A stretch of DNA of 64,000 nt, taken from an uncultured Oscillospiraceae bacterium (GTDB lineage Bacteria; Bacillota; Clostridia; Oscillospirales; Oscillospiraceae). The position numbers and the translations under genes were made by a program. The notes beneath the pieces were generated by a model. That model was given only the letters and a program-made list of their open reading frames with translations, searched no databases and was not told the DNA's origin. Where the stretch lies: contig CALXDD010000001.1 of assembly GCA_944386985.1 (NCBI GenBank), positions 124,001 to 188,000 on the forward strand, written 5' to 3'. Shown here one piece after another: positions 42,732-50,806 of the stretch (its first letter is position 1; each line of letters starts with the position of its first letter).

Positions 42732-43487
42732 TTACGCCAGATAGACCGCCACACGGCCCAGAATTCGGTTGAGATTGTCAATCATGGGGATATAGCCGCC
42801 CATGCGGATCTTCCCGGCCGCCAGGGCGCTCATGGACTCCAGGGTGCCGTCGAAGAGGCCACGGGCGGTGTCAAAGCTGTCGAAAATCATGTAGGACCGG
42901 GGGCGCTCCGCCTTCCGGCTGCGGGTAACGAGACGGCTGTCCCGGGCGGTGATCTCCACGGCAGGGCCGCCTAAAATCTCCATGGCAATGGTGCCGTCGG
43001 GGATGGCCGCGGCGGCGATGCGGCCCAAGGGGTCGTTGTTGGCGATGGCTGCCAGGGCGAAGGCCACGGTGTGGAAGAGGATGGTGGTGCTGCGCTCAAA
43101 GAAGGCCCGATCCTCCAGATCCTCCTGGGAGGGACGGAGATAGACCTCCAAAAGGTCGGTGAGCTGGGTGAACTCCCGGAGGAGGAAGTTGACCTTGGTC
43201 AGGCCGCTGTAGGGCAGGGGGTTCCTGTCCCCGTCCACCATGGCGTTGAAGGCCTGGGGGGAGGGCAGCAGCAGCTTCACCTTGCCGGTGTTGCCCCGAG
43301 TCATGCGGCAGCTGCCTTCGTCGAAGTGGAGGGTGGCCATGGGCCCCCCCTGGACATGGAAGCCGATGGACATGGGCTTTTTGGGAGAGGCCAGGGCTTT
43401 GGCGGTCTCGTCCAGCGCGCAGAGGGGCTCCAGGGATTTCAGAACTGCCCACATATTCACATGGGCCATCACGACGGGATCTTTCAT
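42732..43487 (-). CDS. SCP2-like lipid-binding protein A (two tandem SCP2-like halves)
   Basis: 251 residues, cytosolic. The N-terminal half (about 35-120) has H-F-D-E-G-S-C-R-M, L-L-L-P-S-P-Q-A-F-N and N-P-L-P-Y-S-G-L, followed by a hydrophobic helix. The C-terminal half (about 160-248) has G-G-P-A-V-E-I, an F-D-S-F-D-T-A-R-G-L-F-D-G-T segment and A-G-K-I-R-M-G-G. Both halves resemble SCP2 domains and match protein B in layout (for example the P-L-P segment and F-D-S...G motif), suggesting duplicated carriers. No catalytic motif is visible. It starts 4 nt after the merR stop. Confidence 0.5.
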   Translation of the reverse strand: MKDPVVMAHVNMWAVLKSLEPLCALDETAKALASPKKPMSIGFHVQGGPMATLHFDEGSCRMTRGNTGKVKLLLPSPQAFNAMVDGDRNPLPYSGLTKVNFLLREFTQLTDLLEVYLRPSQEDLEDRAFFERSTTILFHTVAFALAAIANNDPLGRIAAAAIPDGTIAMEILGGPAVEITARDSRLVTRSRKAERPRSYMIFDSFDTARGLFDGTLESMSALAAGKIRMGGYIPMIDNLNRILGRVAVYLA

Positions 43488-43491
43488 ACGG

Positions 43492-44556
43492 TCACTCCTT
43501 TTCTGTTTGGCTTTGGATCTGTATCAGGAGCCGGGCGGCAGCCCGGTCCGGTTCGGGAAGGGAGGGGGAGAAGTGCAGCTCTCGGGGCGTCAGCACTCCG
43601 AGACCCTGCTGCAGAAGGCGGCACAGCCGCCGGTGGGGGGTGCCGTCCTCTATCTGGGGACGGAAGGCGGAGAGCGTTGTGTTCAAAGTGGAGAGCGCCC
43701 GGGCAATGCCCTGCTCCCGCAGGCGGAGAAGACAGCCGAAGGCGTCGGGCAGGGGCGCTCCGGTCTCCCGGCCCGCCAATACCTCCTCCAGAAGGGCCCG
43801 GTCCGCGTCCTCCAGCAGAGGGGAGAGGCGGCGGGCGTAGGTGTGGAGGCGGCAAAGGAACCGCTCCACCGTCTCCAAAAAGGCGTTGCCCGCCTGGGCG
43901 TTGAGGGCGTAGCGGCGCATGGCGATAAAGCTGTCCAGGGTCTGGTCGGAGACGTTGATGATTTCCACCGCCTGGGCAGTGGTGAGGCCCGGGGAGAGCA
44001 TGCAGTCGCTGAGAAGGCTCTCGATATCCCGGGGCGCGGTCTGCCGGAGGTGAGTCTCGTAGAGGGAGAAGGTCTTCACCGTCTGGGCAGCGGGAATCCC
44101 CGCGTCCAGGCGGCGGCGCACCAGTTCCATGAGCCGGAGCTCCCCCCTGCAGCAGAGGGTTTCCTCCCCCCGGCGCTGGGGGGTGAGGAGACCGGCCGTC
44201 TCCAGAAGGCGTGCGGTATCCTCATCCAGCCCGGCGGCGGTTATGGCCTGGGAGAGAGGGAGGAGGTCGTAGTAGTCGTCCTGGTCGGCCTTGCTGATGG
44301 CGTGGAGCAGCTCCGCCTCCCCCGGGTCCTCCTGCTGCAGCAGCCTCCGGATCACGGAGAGAGGGTAGAACCGCTCCCCCTGGAGCCGACGGATCAGGCG
44401 CACCTGTTCCACCGCTTCCGGGGCGTAGTAGGCCATGTTGGGACTGGTTTTTTTCACCGGACGGATCAGGCCCTCGCGGACGTAGTATTTCACGGTGGTG
44501 AGGTTCGTATCCGATGCCTCCGCCACCTCGCTGATTTTCAAAAGCTGCTGTTCCAT
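43492..44556 (-). CDS. MerR-family transcriptional regulator with long C-terminal domain
   Basis: 354 residues. The N-terminal MerR winged helix (K-I-S-E-V-A-E-A, then T-V-K-Y-Y-V-R-E-G-L) is followed by about 270 residues of mostly helical sequence, far longer than metal-sensing MerR proteins and suggestive of a large effector-binding domain. ATG 44556 has GGAGGG about 6 nt upstream. It is the first gene of the operon, so it is probably autoregulated and may sense the pathway's substrate. The effector is unknown. Confidence 0.85.
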   Translation of the reverse strand: MEQQLLKISEVAEASDTNLTTVKYYVREGLIRPVKKTSPNMAYYAPEAVEQVRLIRRLQGERFYPLSVIRRLLQQEDPGEAELLHAISKADQDDYYDLLPLSQAITAAGLDEDTARLLETAGLLTPQRRGEETLCCRGELRLMELVRRRLDAGIPAAQTVKTFSLYETHLRQTAPRDIESLLSDCMLSPGLTTAQAVEIINVSDQTLDSFIAMRRYALNAQAGNAFLETVERFLCRLHTYARRLSPLLEDADRALLEEVLAGRETGAPLPDAFGCLLRLREQGIARALSTLNTTLSAFRPQIEDGTPHRRLCRLLQQGLGVLTPRELHFSPSLPEPDRAAARLLIQIQSQTEKE

Positions 44557-44589
44557 TGGGCCCTCCGCTCTATTTTCCGACAAAAAGTG

Positions 44590-44640
44590 GAGAGTAATAC
44601 TATCTGCTTTTTAGAGTAGCACCGCGGCGAATTTCCCGCA
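44590..44640 (-). promoter_or_regulatory. putative promoter/operator of the merR-SCP2-transketolase operon
   Basis: Minus strand TTGCGG, 17-nt spacer, TACTCT, in a sequence where TACTCT recurs about 24 nt further on (GTATTACTCTCC). The repeat may be part of an operator. Promoter strength is uncertain. Confidence 0.4.
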
Positions 44641-44747
44641 AGGGGGGAATTGTCTTTTCTACAGTGTGTGAGAAATCTTTGTGCACCCTGCCGGGGCCTT
44701 TTATTCCCTCTCATGTGCCAAAACAGGGCTGGCCTTTCCCTCAGCGG

Positions 44748-44790
44748 GAAAAAACGCAGGAGCAGCAGTCCCTCTCAGGACTGCTGCTCC
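44748..44790 (-). terminator. terminator overlapping the end of the GTPase-NYN gene
   Basis: GGAGCAGCAGTCC (44759-44771) pairs with GGACTGCTGCTCC (44778-44790). The stop codon at 44775-44777 is in the loop, so the last codons form one arm. On the minus strand it is followed by TGCGTTTTTT. Confidence 0.8.
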
Positions 44791-47330
44791 CGCAAAAACG
44801 CCTGGATCTGGGCGTTCACCTGGTCCAGCTCCCACCGGAGATCCCCGGCAGACACCCGCTGGGCCCCGTGGCCCAGAATCATGATCTGCTCCAACCCGTC
44901 GGAGGTGGCCACCTTCACCCGGTACTTCCGGGCCAGCTCGTAGGACACCCGCTCAATATACATGTCCGCTGTCTCACCCTCCTTGGTGTATACCACCTCC
45001 ACACCGCCGCGGCGGTCCTCGGTTCCGATGCCGCCGGGCACCTTATAGGCGTCGAACACCACGGTCACATGGCAGTCCTTCACCCCTTTGTAGTTGCTGA
45101 GGGCGTTGAGGAGGGCCGTCCGGGCGTCGTCTAAGCTCTCCTTCGCCAGGCGGTTCAAATCCTCCCAGGCGAAGATGATGTTATAGCCGTCCACCAGCAG
45201 CCAGTCCCCCTTCTGGACGTAAGCGGGCTGCTCCCGGTTGGGAAGGGACGGTCCCGGGGTCCTCCGGCTCTGGCGCAGGGCGTCCATCCCCCGGTTCTTG
45301 ATGGGACCGTAGGTGCGGACAAAGATCTCCTCCAGCTCCTTGTCCCCCGCCGCGCTGCCCGCGCCGCCGGAGACAAACCGCCGGGGCCGCTCCTCCTCCG
45401 CTGGATGGAGCCGGTAGCCGCTGTCCACATGGGCCCGCTTCGGCACCTGATCCCAGGGGACCACCACCCCCGCCCCGTGCTCGCAGAACACCGAGTCCGC
45501 CGTGTTCTCCACATCCCGGTCGCAGTCATAGCCAGAGGCGTCGATGACCGCCTGGGGATCGGCGCAGGGGCGGTAGCCGTCAAAGGCGCAGCTCAGCTGC
45601 CCCTGGCCCCGGGTGTAGGCAGCCACCTCGCTCCAGTAGCCCCCTGCAGCCGCCGCCGGGACCTGACCGGTGAGGGCCGCCAGCTCCCCGGCTCCTTCCT
45701 CCTCGGTGAAGGTTCCGCCCATCCTCTGAACGTCCGCCATGGCCCGCCCCAGATTTTCCCGGGGTACCTCCAGCCGGAAGGCATACCAGGGCTCCAGCAG
45801 GATGCTCTCCGCCTGACGGAGGCCCTGGCGCACCGCACGGTAGGTGGCCTGGCGGAAGTCGCCGCCCTCGGTGTGCTTGAGGTGGCCGCGGCCCGCTAAA
45901 AGGGTGATCTTCAGATCCGTCACCGGGGAGCCGGTGAGGACCCCCACCGGCACCTTCTCCGCCAGATGGGTCAAAATCAGCCGCTGCCAGTTGATGTCCA
46001 GGTCGTCTGCCCCTACGGCGGAGGCGAAGCGCAGGCCGCTGCCCCGCTCCCCCGGTTCCAAGAGGAGGTGGACCTCCGCATAGTGGCGCAGGGGCTCAAA
46101 GTGACCGATGCCCACCACCGGGGCGGCGATGGTCTCCTTGTAGAGGATGCTCCCCTGGTCGAAGTCCACCGTCACGCCGAAGCGGTCGGCAATGCGGCGG
46201 CGGAGCACCTCCTGCTGCACCTCCCCCATGAGGCGGACGTGGATCTCCCCCAGGGCCTCGTTCCAGACGATGCGCAGCTGGGGGTCCTCCTCCTCCAGCT
46301 GCCGCAGCTTTCCAAGAAAGGTGTGGCAGTCGCAGCCCTCCGGCAGAAGGAGCCGGTAGGTAAGCACCGGCTCCAGAGCGGGGGATTCTCCCGCCGCCTC
46401 CGCCCCCAGGCCCTGGCCGGGGAAGGTGTGGGTGAGGCCGGTGACGGCGCAGACTGTCCCAGCCTCCGCCGTCTCAATCTGGCGGAACCTGGCCCCGGAG
46501 TAGAGGCGGATCTGGTTCACCTTCTCCTGCCAGTCCTCCCCGCTGACGGTGTCCTTTACCTTGAGGGCTCCGCCGGTGACCTTCAGGAAGGTCAGCCGCT
46601 CTCCGCCCTCCCGGGCGATCTTGAACACCCGGGCGGCAAAGGTCTCCCCGTAATGGGGGACGGGGCCGTACCGCTGGAGGAGATCCAGCAGCTCCTCCAC
46701 TCCCTCCAGACGCAAGGCGGAGCCAAAGCAGCAGGGAAACAGCTTCCGCTGCCCCACGCAGGCGGCCACCGCCTCATCGTCCAGGGGTTCCCCCGACAAA
46801 TACTGCTCCAAAAGCCCCTCGTCGGCCATGGCCACACTCTCCGCCCAGGCCGCATCCCGGGCGGTGAAGTCCACACAGTTTTCGTGGAGGCGGCGGCGCA
46901 GCTGCCCCAGAACGGCCTCCCGGTCCGCCCCCGCAAGGTCCATTTTGTTCACAAAGAGGAAGGTGGGTACCCCGTAGCGCTCCAGCAGCCGCCAGAGGGT
47001 GGCGGTGTGGCCCTGAACGCCGTCGGTGCCGCTGATAACCAGCACGGCGCAGTCCAGCACCTGGAGAGTCCGCTCCATCTCCGCGGAAAAGTCCACATGG
47101 CCGGGGGTGTCCAGAAGGGTCACCTCCAGCTGGTCCCAGGCAAACTCCGCCTGCTTGGAGAGGATGGTGATGCCCCGCTCCCGCTCCAGCTCGTCGGTGT
47201 CCAGAAAGGCGTCCCGGTGGTCCACCCGCCCCAGCTTCCGCACCGCCCCGGCGGTGTACAGCAGCGCCTCGGACAGGGTGGTCTTCCCCGCATCCACATG
47301 GGCCAAAATCCCCACCACCAGCTTTTTCAT
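44775..47330 (-). CDS. TetM/EF-G-like ribosomal GTPase fused to a YacP/Rae1-like NYN nuclease domain
   Basis: 851 residues. The first ~640 form an EF-G/TetM-type translational GTPase: G1 A-H-V-D-A-G-K-T-T, G2 region R-G-I-T-I, G3 D-T-P-G-H-V, G4 N-K-M-D, then domains II-V. After a linker (K-E-L-E-E-I-F...G-P-I-K-N-R) residues ~711-851 form an NYN/PIN-like domain with acidic positions L-V-D-G-Y-N, V-F-D-A-Y and E-T-A-D-M-Y, as in YacP. B. subtilis Rae1/YacP cleaves mRNA in the ribosomal A site, and TetM-type GTPases enter the same site, so the fusion suggests a GTPase-delivered ribosomal nuclease. Tetracycline resistance is not demonstrated. It has its own promoter. Confidence 0.88.
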   Translation of the reverse strand: MKKLVVGILAHVDAGKTTLSEALLYTAGAVRKLGRVDHRDAFLDTDELERERGITILSKQAEFAWDQLEVTLLDTPGHVDFSAEMERTLQVLDCAVLVISGTDGVQGHTATLWRLLERYGVPTFLFVNKMDLAGADREAVLGQLRRRLHENCVDFTARDAAWAESVAMADEGLLEQYLSGEPLDDEAVAACVGQRKLFPCCFGSALRLEGVEELLDLLQRYGPVPHYGETFAARVFKIAREGGERLTFLKVTGGALKVKDTVSGEDWQEKVNQIRLYSGARFRQIETAEAGTVCAVTGLTHTFPGQGLGAEAAGESPALEPVLTYRLLLPEGCDCHTFLGKLRQLEEEDPQLRIVWNEALGEIHVRLMGEVQQEVLRRRIADRFGVTVDFDQGSILYKETIAAPVVGIGHFEPLRHYAEVHLLLEPGERGSGLRFASAVGADDLDINWQRLILTHLAEKVPVGVLTGSPVTDLKITLLAGRGHLKHTEGGDFRQATYRAVRQGLRQAESILLEPWYAFRLEVPRENLGRAMADVQRMGGTFTEEEGAGELAALTGQVPAAAAGGYWSEVAAYTRGQGQLSCAFDGYRPCADPQAVIDASGYDCDRDVENTADSVFCEHGAGVVVPWDQVPKRAHVDSGYRLHPAEEERPRRFVSGGAGSAAGDKELEEIFVRTYGPIKNRGMDALRQSRRTPGPSLPNREQPAYVQKGDWLLVDGYNIIFAWEDLNRLAKESLDDARTALLNALSNYKGVKDCHVTVVFDAYKVPGGIGTEDRRGGVEVVYTKEGETADMYIERVSYELARKYRVKVATSDGLEQIMILGHGAQRVSAGDLRWELDQVNAQIQAFLREQQS

Positions 47331-47362
47331 CGTCTGTCTCCTTCGTTTTGTCATTTGGAGTC

Positions 47363-47391
47363 AGTATACCACACTTCTCCCCAAAAGGCAA
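47363..47391 (-). promoter_or_regulatory. promoter of the GTPase-NYN gene
   Basis: Minus strand TTGCCT (complement of 47386-47391), 17-nt spacer, TATACT (complement of 47363-47368). The -35 overlaps the U-tract of the preceding phoU terminator. Confidence 0.75.
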
Positions 47392-47428
47392 AAGCCCCGG
47401 CCTCCATGGGGGGAATGGGAGGTCGGGG
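47383..47428 (-). terminator. terminator of the pst-phoU operon
   Basis: CCCCGGCCTCC (47395-47405) pairs with GGAGGTCGGGG (47418-47428). On the minus strand it is followed by CTTTTGCCTTTT. Confidence 0.75.
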
Positions 47429-47443
47429 AGAGAAAAAATCGGG

Positions 47444-48097
47444 TCAGTCGGCCACATTCTTGGGATGGAGGCCGGTGAGGGCGTAGCAGACCCACTCCGC
47501 CACGTTCACCGCGTGGTCGCCGATGCGCTCCATGTACTTGGCGATCATAAGGAAGTCCAGGCACCGCCCCCCCTGGCTGGGGTCCCGGGCGATGGCGTTG
47601 GTAAGCTCCGCCTTTACCTGGTCAAAGAGACCGTCCACCACATCGTCGTAGGCGATGGTGGCCCTGGCCATCTCCAGGTCTCCCCGGACGAAGGCCTCCA
47701 CGCTGTCGGTGACCATCTTGATGACGGACCGGGCCATGTCGCCGATATGGCTGGCGCAGTCCATGCCGTCGCCGCCGGAGTAGGTGAGGATCTCCGCGAT
47801 GTCGGCGGCCTGGTCGCCGATGCGCTCCATGTCGGCAATCACCCGCATGGCGGTGGACACGGTGCGGAGATCCCCCGCCACCGGCTGCTGGCACAGCAGC
47901 AGGTTCATGCACATGCCCTCGATCTCCCGCTCGGATCGGTCGATCTTGTGTTCAATCACATAGGCCTGGGGCAGAAGGCTCACGTCCCGGTCCAGCATGG
48001 CCTTGGCCACCACGGCGATGGCCTGCTCACACAGGCCCCCCATGGTGGTCAGCTCAATATGCAGCTTGTCCAGCTGCCGGTCAAAATGGTTGCGCAT
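47444..48097 (-). CDS. phoU: phosphate transport regulator PhoU
   Basis: 217-residue all-helical protein with two PhoU repeats, each with the metal-binding type motif (R-V-I-A-D-M-E-R-I-G-D-Q-A and K-Y-M-E-R-I-G-D-H-A). It damps phosphate uptake and signalling by interacting with PstB and the PhoR-type kinase. Its ATG overlaps the pstB stop by 1 nt (TGATG). It is the last gene of the pst operon. Confidence 0.96.
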   Translation of the reverse strand: MRNHFDRQLDKLHIELTTMGGLCEQAIAVVAKAMLDRDVSLLPQAYVIEHKIDRSEREIEGMCMNLLLCQQPVAGDLRTVSTAMRVIADMERIGDQAADIAEILTYSGGDGMDCASHIGDMARSVIKMVTDSVEAFVRGDLEMARATIAYDDVVDGLFDQVKAELTNAIARDPSQGGRCLDFLMIAKYMERIGDHAVNVAEWVCYALTGLHPKNVAD

Positions 48098-48858
48098 CAG
48101 CCAAACCTCCCTGTAATGTAGTCCTCGGTCCGCTTGTCCCGGGGCTTGGAGAACATCTGCACCGTGTCGTTGAACTCCACCAGCTCCCCCAGGAGGAAGA
48201 AGGCGGTCTTGTCGGCGATCCGGGCGGCCTGCTGCATGTTGTGGGTCACCATGACGATGGTGTAGTTGCGCTTGAGCTCCGTGGAGAGGTCCTCAATTTT
48301 GGAGGTGGAGATGGGGTCCAGAGCGCTGGTGGCCTCGTCCATCAGCAGCACGTCCGGCTCCACCGCCAGGGCCCGGGCGATGCACAGCCGCTGCTGCTGG
48401 CCGCCGGAGAGACTGAGGGCGGAGGATTTCAGCCGGTCCTTCACCTCGTCCCAGATGGCGGCGGAGCGGAGGGACTGCTCCACGATCTCATCCAGCTTCT
48501 TCTTGCTCCGGACGCCGTGGGTCCGGGGACCATAGGCCACGTTGTCAAAAATGGACATGGGGAAGGGATTGGGCTTTTGGAACACCATGCCGATGCGCTT
48601 GCGCAGCCACGTCACGTCCAGGCCGGGGCTGTAGATGTCCTGGCCGTGATAGGTGATCTTTCCCTTGATGGTTACCCCGGGCACCAGATCGTTCATGCGG
48701 TTGATGGTCTTCAGAAAGGTGGATTTTCCGCAGCCGGAGGGGCCGATGAGGGCGGTGATCTCATGCTCGGGAATGTCCATGGAGATGGACTTCAGGGCCT
48801 GATGGTCTCCGTAAAAGAGATCCAGCCCCTCCGCCTTTAAAATGGTAGGTTCTGCCAT
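48097..48858 (-). CDS. pstB: phosphate ABC transporter ATPase
   Basis: 253 residues with Walker [10 protein letters not shown], signature L-S-G-G-Q-Q-Q-R and Walker B L-L-M-D-E-A-T, the standard PstB layout. It powers high-affinity phosphate import with PstA and PstC. It starts 12 nt after pstA and its stop overlaps phoU. Confidence 0.97.
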   Translation of the reverse strand: MAEPTILKAEGLDLFYGDHQALKSISMDIPEHEITALIGPSGCGKSTFLKTINRMNDLVPGVTIKGKITYHGQDIYSPGLDVTWLRKRIGMVFQKPNPFPMSIFDNVAYGPRTHGVRSKKKLDEIVEQSLRSAAIWDEVKDRLKSSALSLSGGQQQRLCIARALAVEPDVLLMDEATSALDPISTSKIEDLSTELKRNYTIVMVTHNMQQAARIADKTAFFLLGELVEFNDTVQMFSKPRDKRTEDYITGRFG

Positions 48859-48870
48859 GTTGGTACTCCT

Positions 48871-49728
48871 TTAGCGTTTCAGTTTCTTTCCGGCCAGACT
48901 GGCTGCCAGGTTGATGACCACCGTCAAAATCAGCAGAATAGTGGCGATGGAGAAGGCCACAGCGAAGTCCGCCCGCTCCTTGGCATAGACATACAGGGCC
49001 ACGGTGAGGGTGGCGCCGGAGCTTTTCAGGAAATTCTCAATGGTGGAGAAATCCTGCATCATGGTGGAGACGCTGACGGTATACATAAGGATGGCGCTCT
49101 CGCCCACAATGCGGCCCACCGCCAGAATGCAGCCGGTGACGATGCCGTCTACGCTGCTGGGCAGCACCACCGTACGGATCATGTGCCACTTGCCGCTGCC
49201 AAGGCCAAGAGAACCCTCCCGGTAGGACTGGGGCACGGTCTTGAGGCTCTCCTGGGTGGTGCGGATGATGGTGGGCAGGGTCATGATCACCAGGGTCAGG
49301 GAGCCGGCGATGAGGGTCTTGCCCAGTTGAAGGGAGACGCAGAAGATGATGTTGCCCACCAGGGCGTAGATGATGGAGGGGATGCCCGCCAGGGTCTCGG
49401 TGGCAAACTCGATGATCTCCACCAGGCGGCGGTTCCGGGCGTACTCCGTCAGATAGATGGCGCCGCCCACCCCCAAGGGAAGCACGATGATCAGGGAGAT
49501 CACAATGACGTAGAGGGTGTTGATAATCGCCGGGAGAATGCCCACGGTGTCGTTGAGCACGCTCTCCGCCGTGGTGAGGAAGCTCCAGCTGATACCGGGA
49601 ACGCCTTTGTAGAAGATGTAGCCGATCAGAAACAGCAGCAGCACGCAGGTCAGGCCGGAGCAGAGGTACAACAGGACCCGGGCGGTGATCTCATAGGCCC
49701 TGCGGGAGGGGGAGAGATTCTGGTACAT
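48871..49728 (-). CDS. pstA: phosphate ABC transporter permease PstA
   Basis: 285 residues, about six membrane segments, with the cytoplasmic loop S-Y-R-E-G-S-L-G-L-G-S-G-K-W that contacts PstB. It starts 1 nt after pstC. The first ~20 residues (S-P-S-R-R-A-Y-E) are cytoplasmic. Confidence 0.95.
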   Translation of the reverse strand: MYQNLSPSRRAYEITARVLLYLCSGLTCVLLLFLIGYIFYKGVPGISWSFLTTAESVLNDTVGILPAIINTLYVIVISLIIVLPLGVGGAIYLTEYARNRRLVEIIEFATETLAGIPSIIYALVGNIIFCVSLQLGKTLIAGSLTLVIMTLPTIIRTTQESLKTVPQSYREGSLGLGSGKWHMIRTVVLPSSVDGIVTGCILAVGRIVGESAILMYTVSVSTMMQDFSTIENFLKSSGATLTVALYVYAKERADFAVAFSIATILLILTVVINLAASLAGKKLKR

Positions 49729-49729
49729 T

Positions 49730-50677
49730 CTAATCCTCCTTTTCCCGCTTCAGCACCACGTTGAGCAGGACGTTGATGAGCATGATGAAGAAGAACAGCA
49801 CAAGGCCGATGGAGTAGAGGGCGTTGCGCTGAAGGCTTCCCACGGCGGCGTAGTTCATCTCGATGGCGATGCCGGTGGTGAGGAAGCGGACGCTGGAGAA
49901 GAGGGAGGGCATATTGGCCACGTTGCCGGCCACCATGATGATGGCCATGGCCTCGCCGATGGCACGGCCGATGCCCAGCACCACCGCGGCGGCGATGCCG
50001 CTCTTGGCGGCGGGGACGCTGATTCGAAAATAGGTCTCCAGCTCTGTGGCCCCCAGGGCGAGACTGGCTTCCTCGTACTCCTTGGGCACCGCCTGAAGGG
50101 CGGTTTCCGATACGGAGATGATGGAAGGCAGGATCATCACCGCCAGCACAATGATGGCGGCGAAAAGACTGTCTCCGGCGGGGAGATCAAAGGTGGTGCG
50201 GATCCAGGGCACCAGAACGATCATGCCCACCAGGCCGTAGACCACCGAGGGGATGCCCGCCAGAAGGTTCACCGCCGGACGGATCACGGCGGCCAGCCGG
50301 GGCGGCGCCACCTTGGCCAGAAACACAGCGGTAAAAAAGCCGATAGGCACGCCGATGACGATGGCTCCGGCGGTGCCGTAGATGGAGGTGAGGATCATGG
50401 GCAGGATGCCGAAATCCCCCTGCCCGGCAGCCCAGGTCTCCCCGAAGAGGAAGTCAATAAGGCCCACCTCACGGATGGCGGGGAGGCCGGAGATAATGAG
50501 GTAAATGGTAATCAGCAGCACAAAGGCCACGGCAATGAGGCCGCAGACTAAAAATACAATCTGCATCAGGCGCTCCACCGTTTTCCGCCCTGCGCTTTTT
50601 TTGCTGGGGGAGGGCGCCACAGCGGCCTTGCTGTGTCCCCAGGGCGCAGCAGAGGCAGTTGTCGTCGCTTCTTTCAT
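49730..50677 (-). CDS. pstC: phosphate ABC transporter permease PstC
   Basis: 315 residues with an N-terminal cytoplasmic tail (about 1-35) and six membrane segments. The coupling loop P-K-E-Y-E-E-A-S-L-A-L-G-A-T-E-L is present. It follows pstS after a 129-nt gap holding a hairpin. Confidence 0.95.
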   Translation of the reverse strand: MKEATTTASAAPWGHSKAAVAPSPSKKSAGRKTVERLMQIVFLVCGLIAVAFVLLITIYLIISGLPAIREVGLIDFLFGETWAAGQGDFGILPMILTSIYGTAGAIVIGVPIGFFTAVFLAKVAPPRLAAVIRPAVNLLAGIPSVVYGLVGMIVLVPWIRTTFDLPAGDSLFAAIIVLAVMILPSIISVSETALQAVPKEYEEASLALGATELETYFRISVPAAKSGIAAAVVLGIGRAIGEAMAIIMVAGNVANMPSLFSSVRFLTTGIAIEMNYAAVGSLQRNALYSIGLVLFFFIMLINVLLNVVLKREKED

Positions 50678-50748
50678 AGTTATTCAGCCTTTCTTATTCT
50701 TCAGCGGCGTTGGGACCCATCGCCCCGACCGCTTCCTTCCGTTCGCGG

Positions 50749-50784
50749 CTGTGAGACACGGCCGAATCCGGACGTGCCTCACAG
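50749..50784 (-). other. hairpin between pstS and pstC
   Basis: CTGTGAGGCACG pairs with CGTGTCTCACAG on the minus strand (12 bp with one G:U). No U-run follows, so it likely stabilises the pstS part of the transcript. Confidence 0.6.
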
Positions 50785-50806
50785 TCTGAGAGAGGTTTCA
50801 GTTTCT

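Noticed and set aside
44775-47330. Calling the GTPase a tetracycline resistance gene.
   Set aside because: Similarity to TetM is clear, but TetM-like housekeeping paralogues exist and this one carries an extra nuclease domain; resistance cannot be read from sequence.
45966-47486. A 506-codon + strand frame opposite the translational GTPase.
   Set aside because: Antisense to a gene with all G motifs; no start signal or family features.
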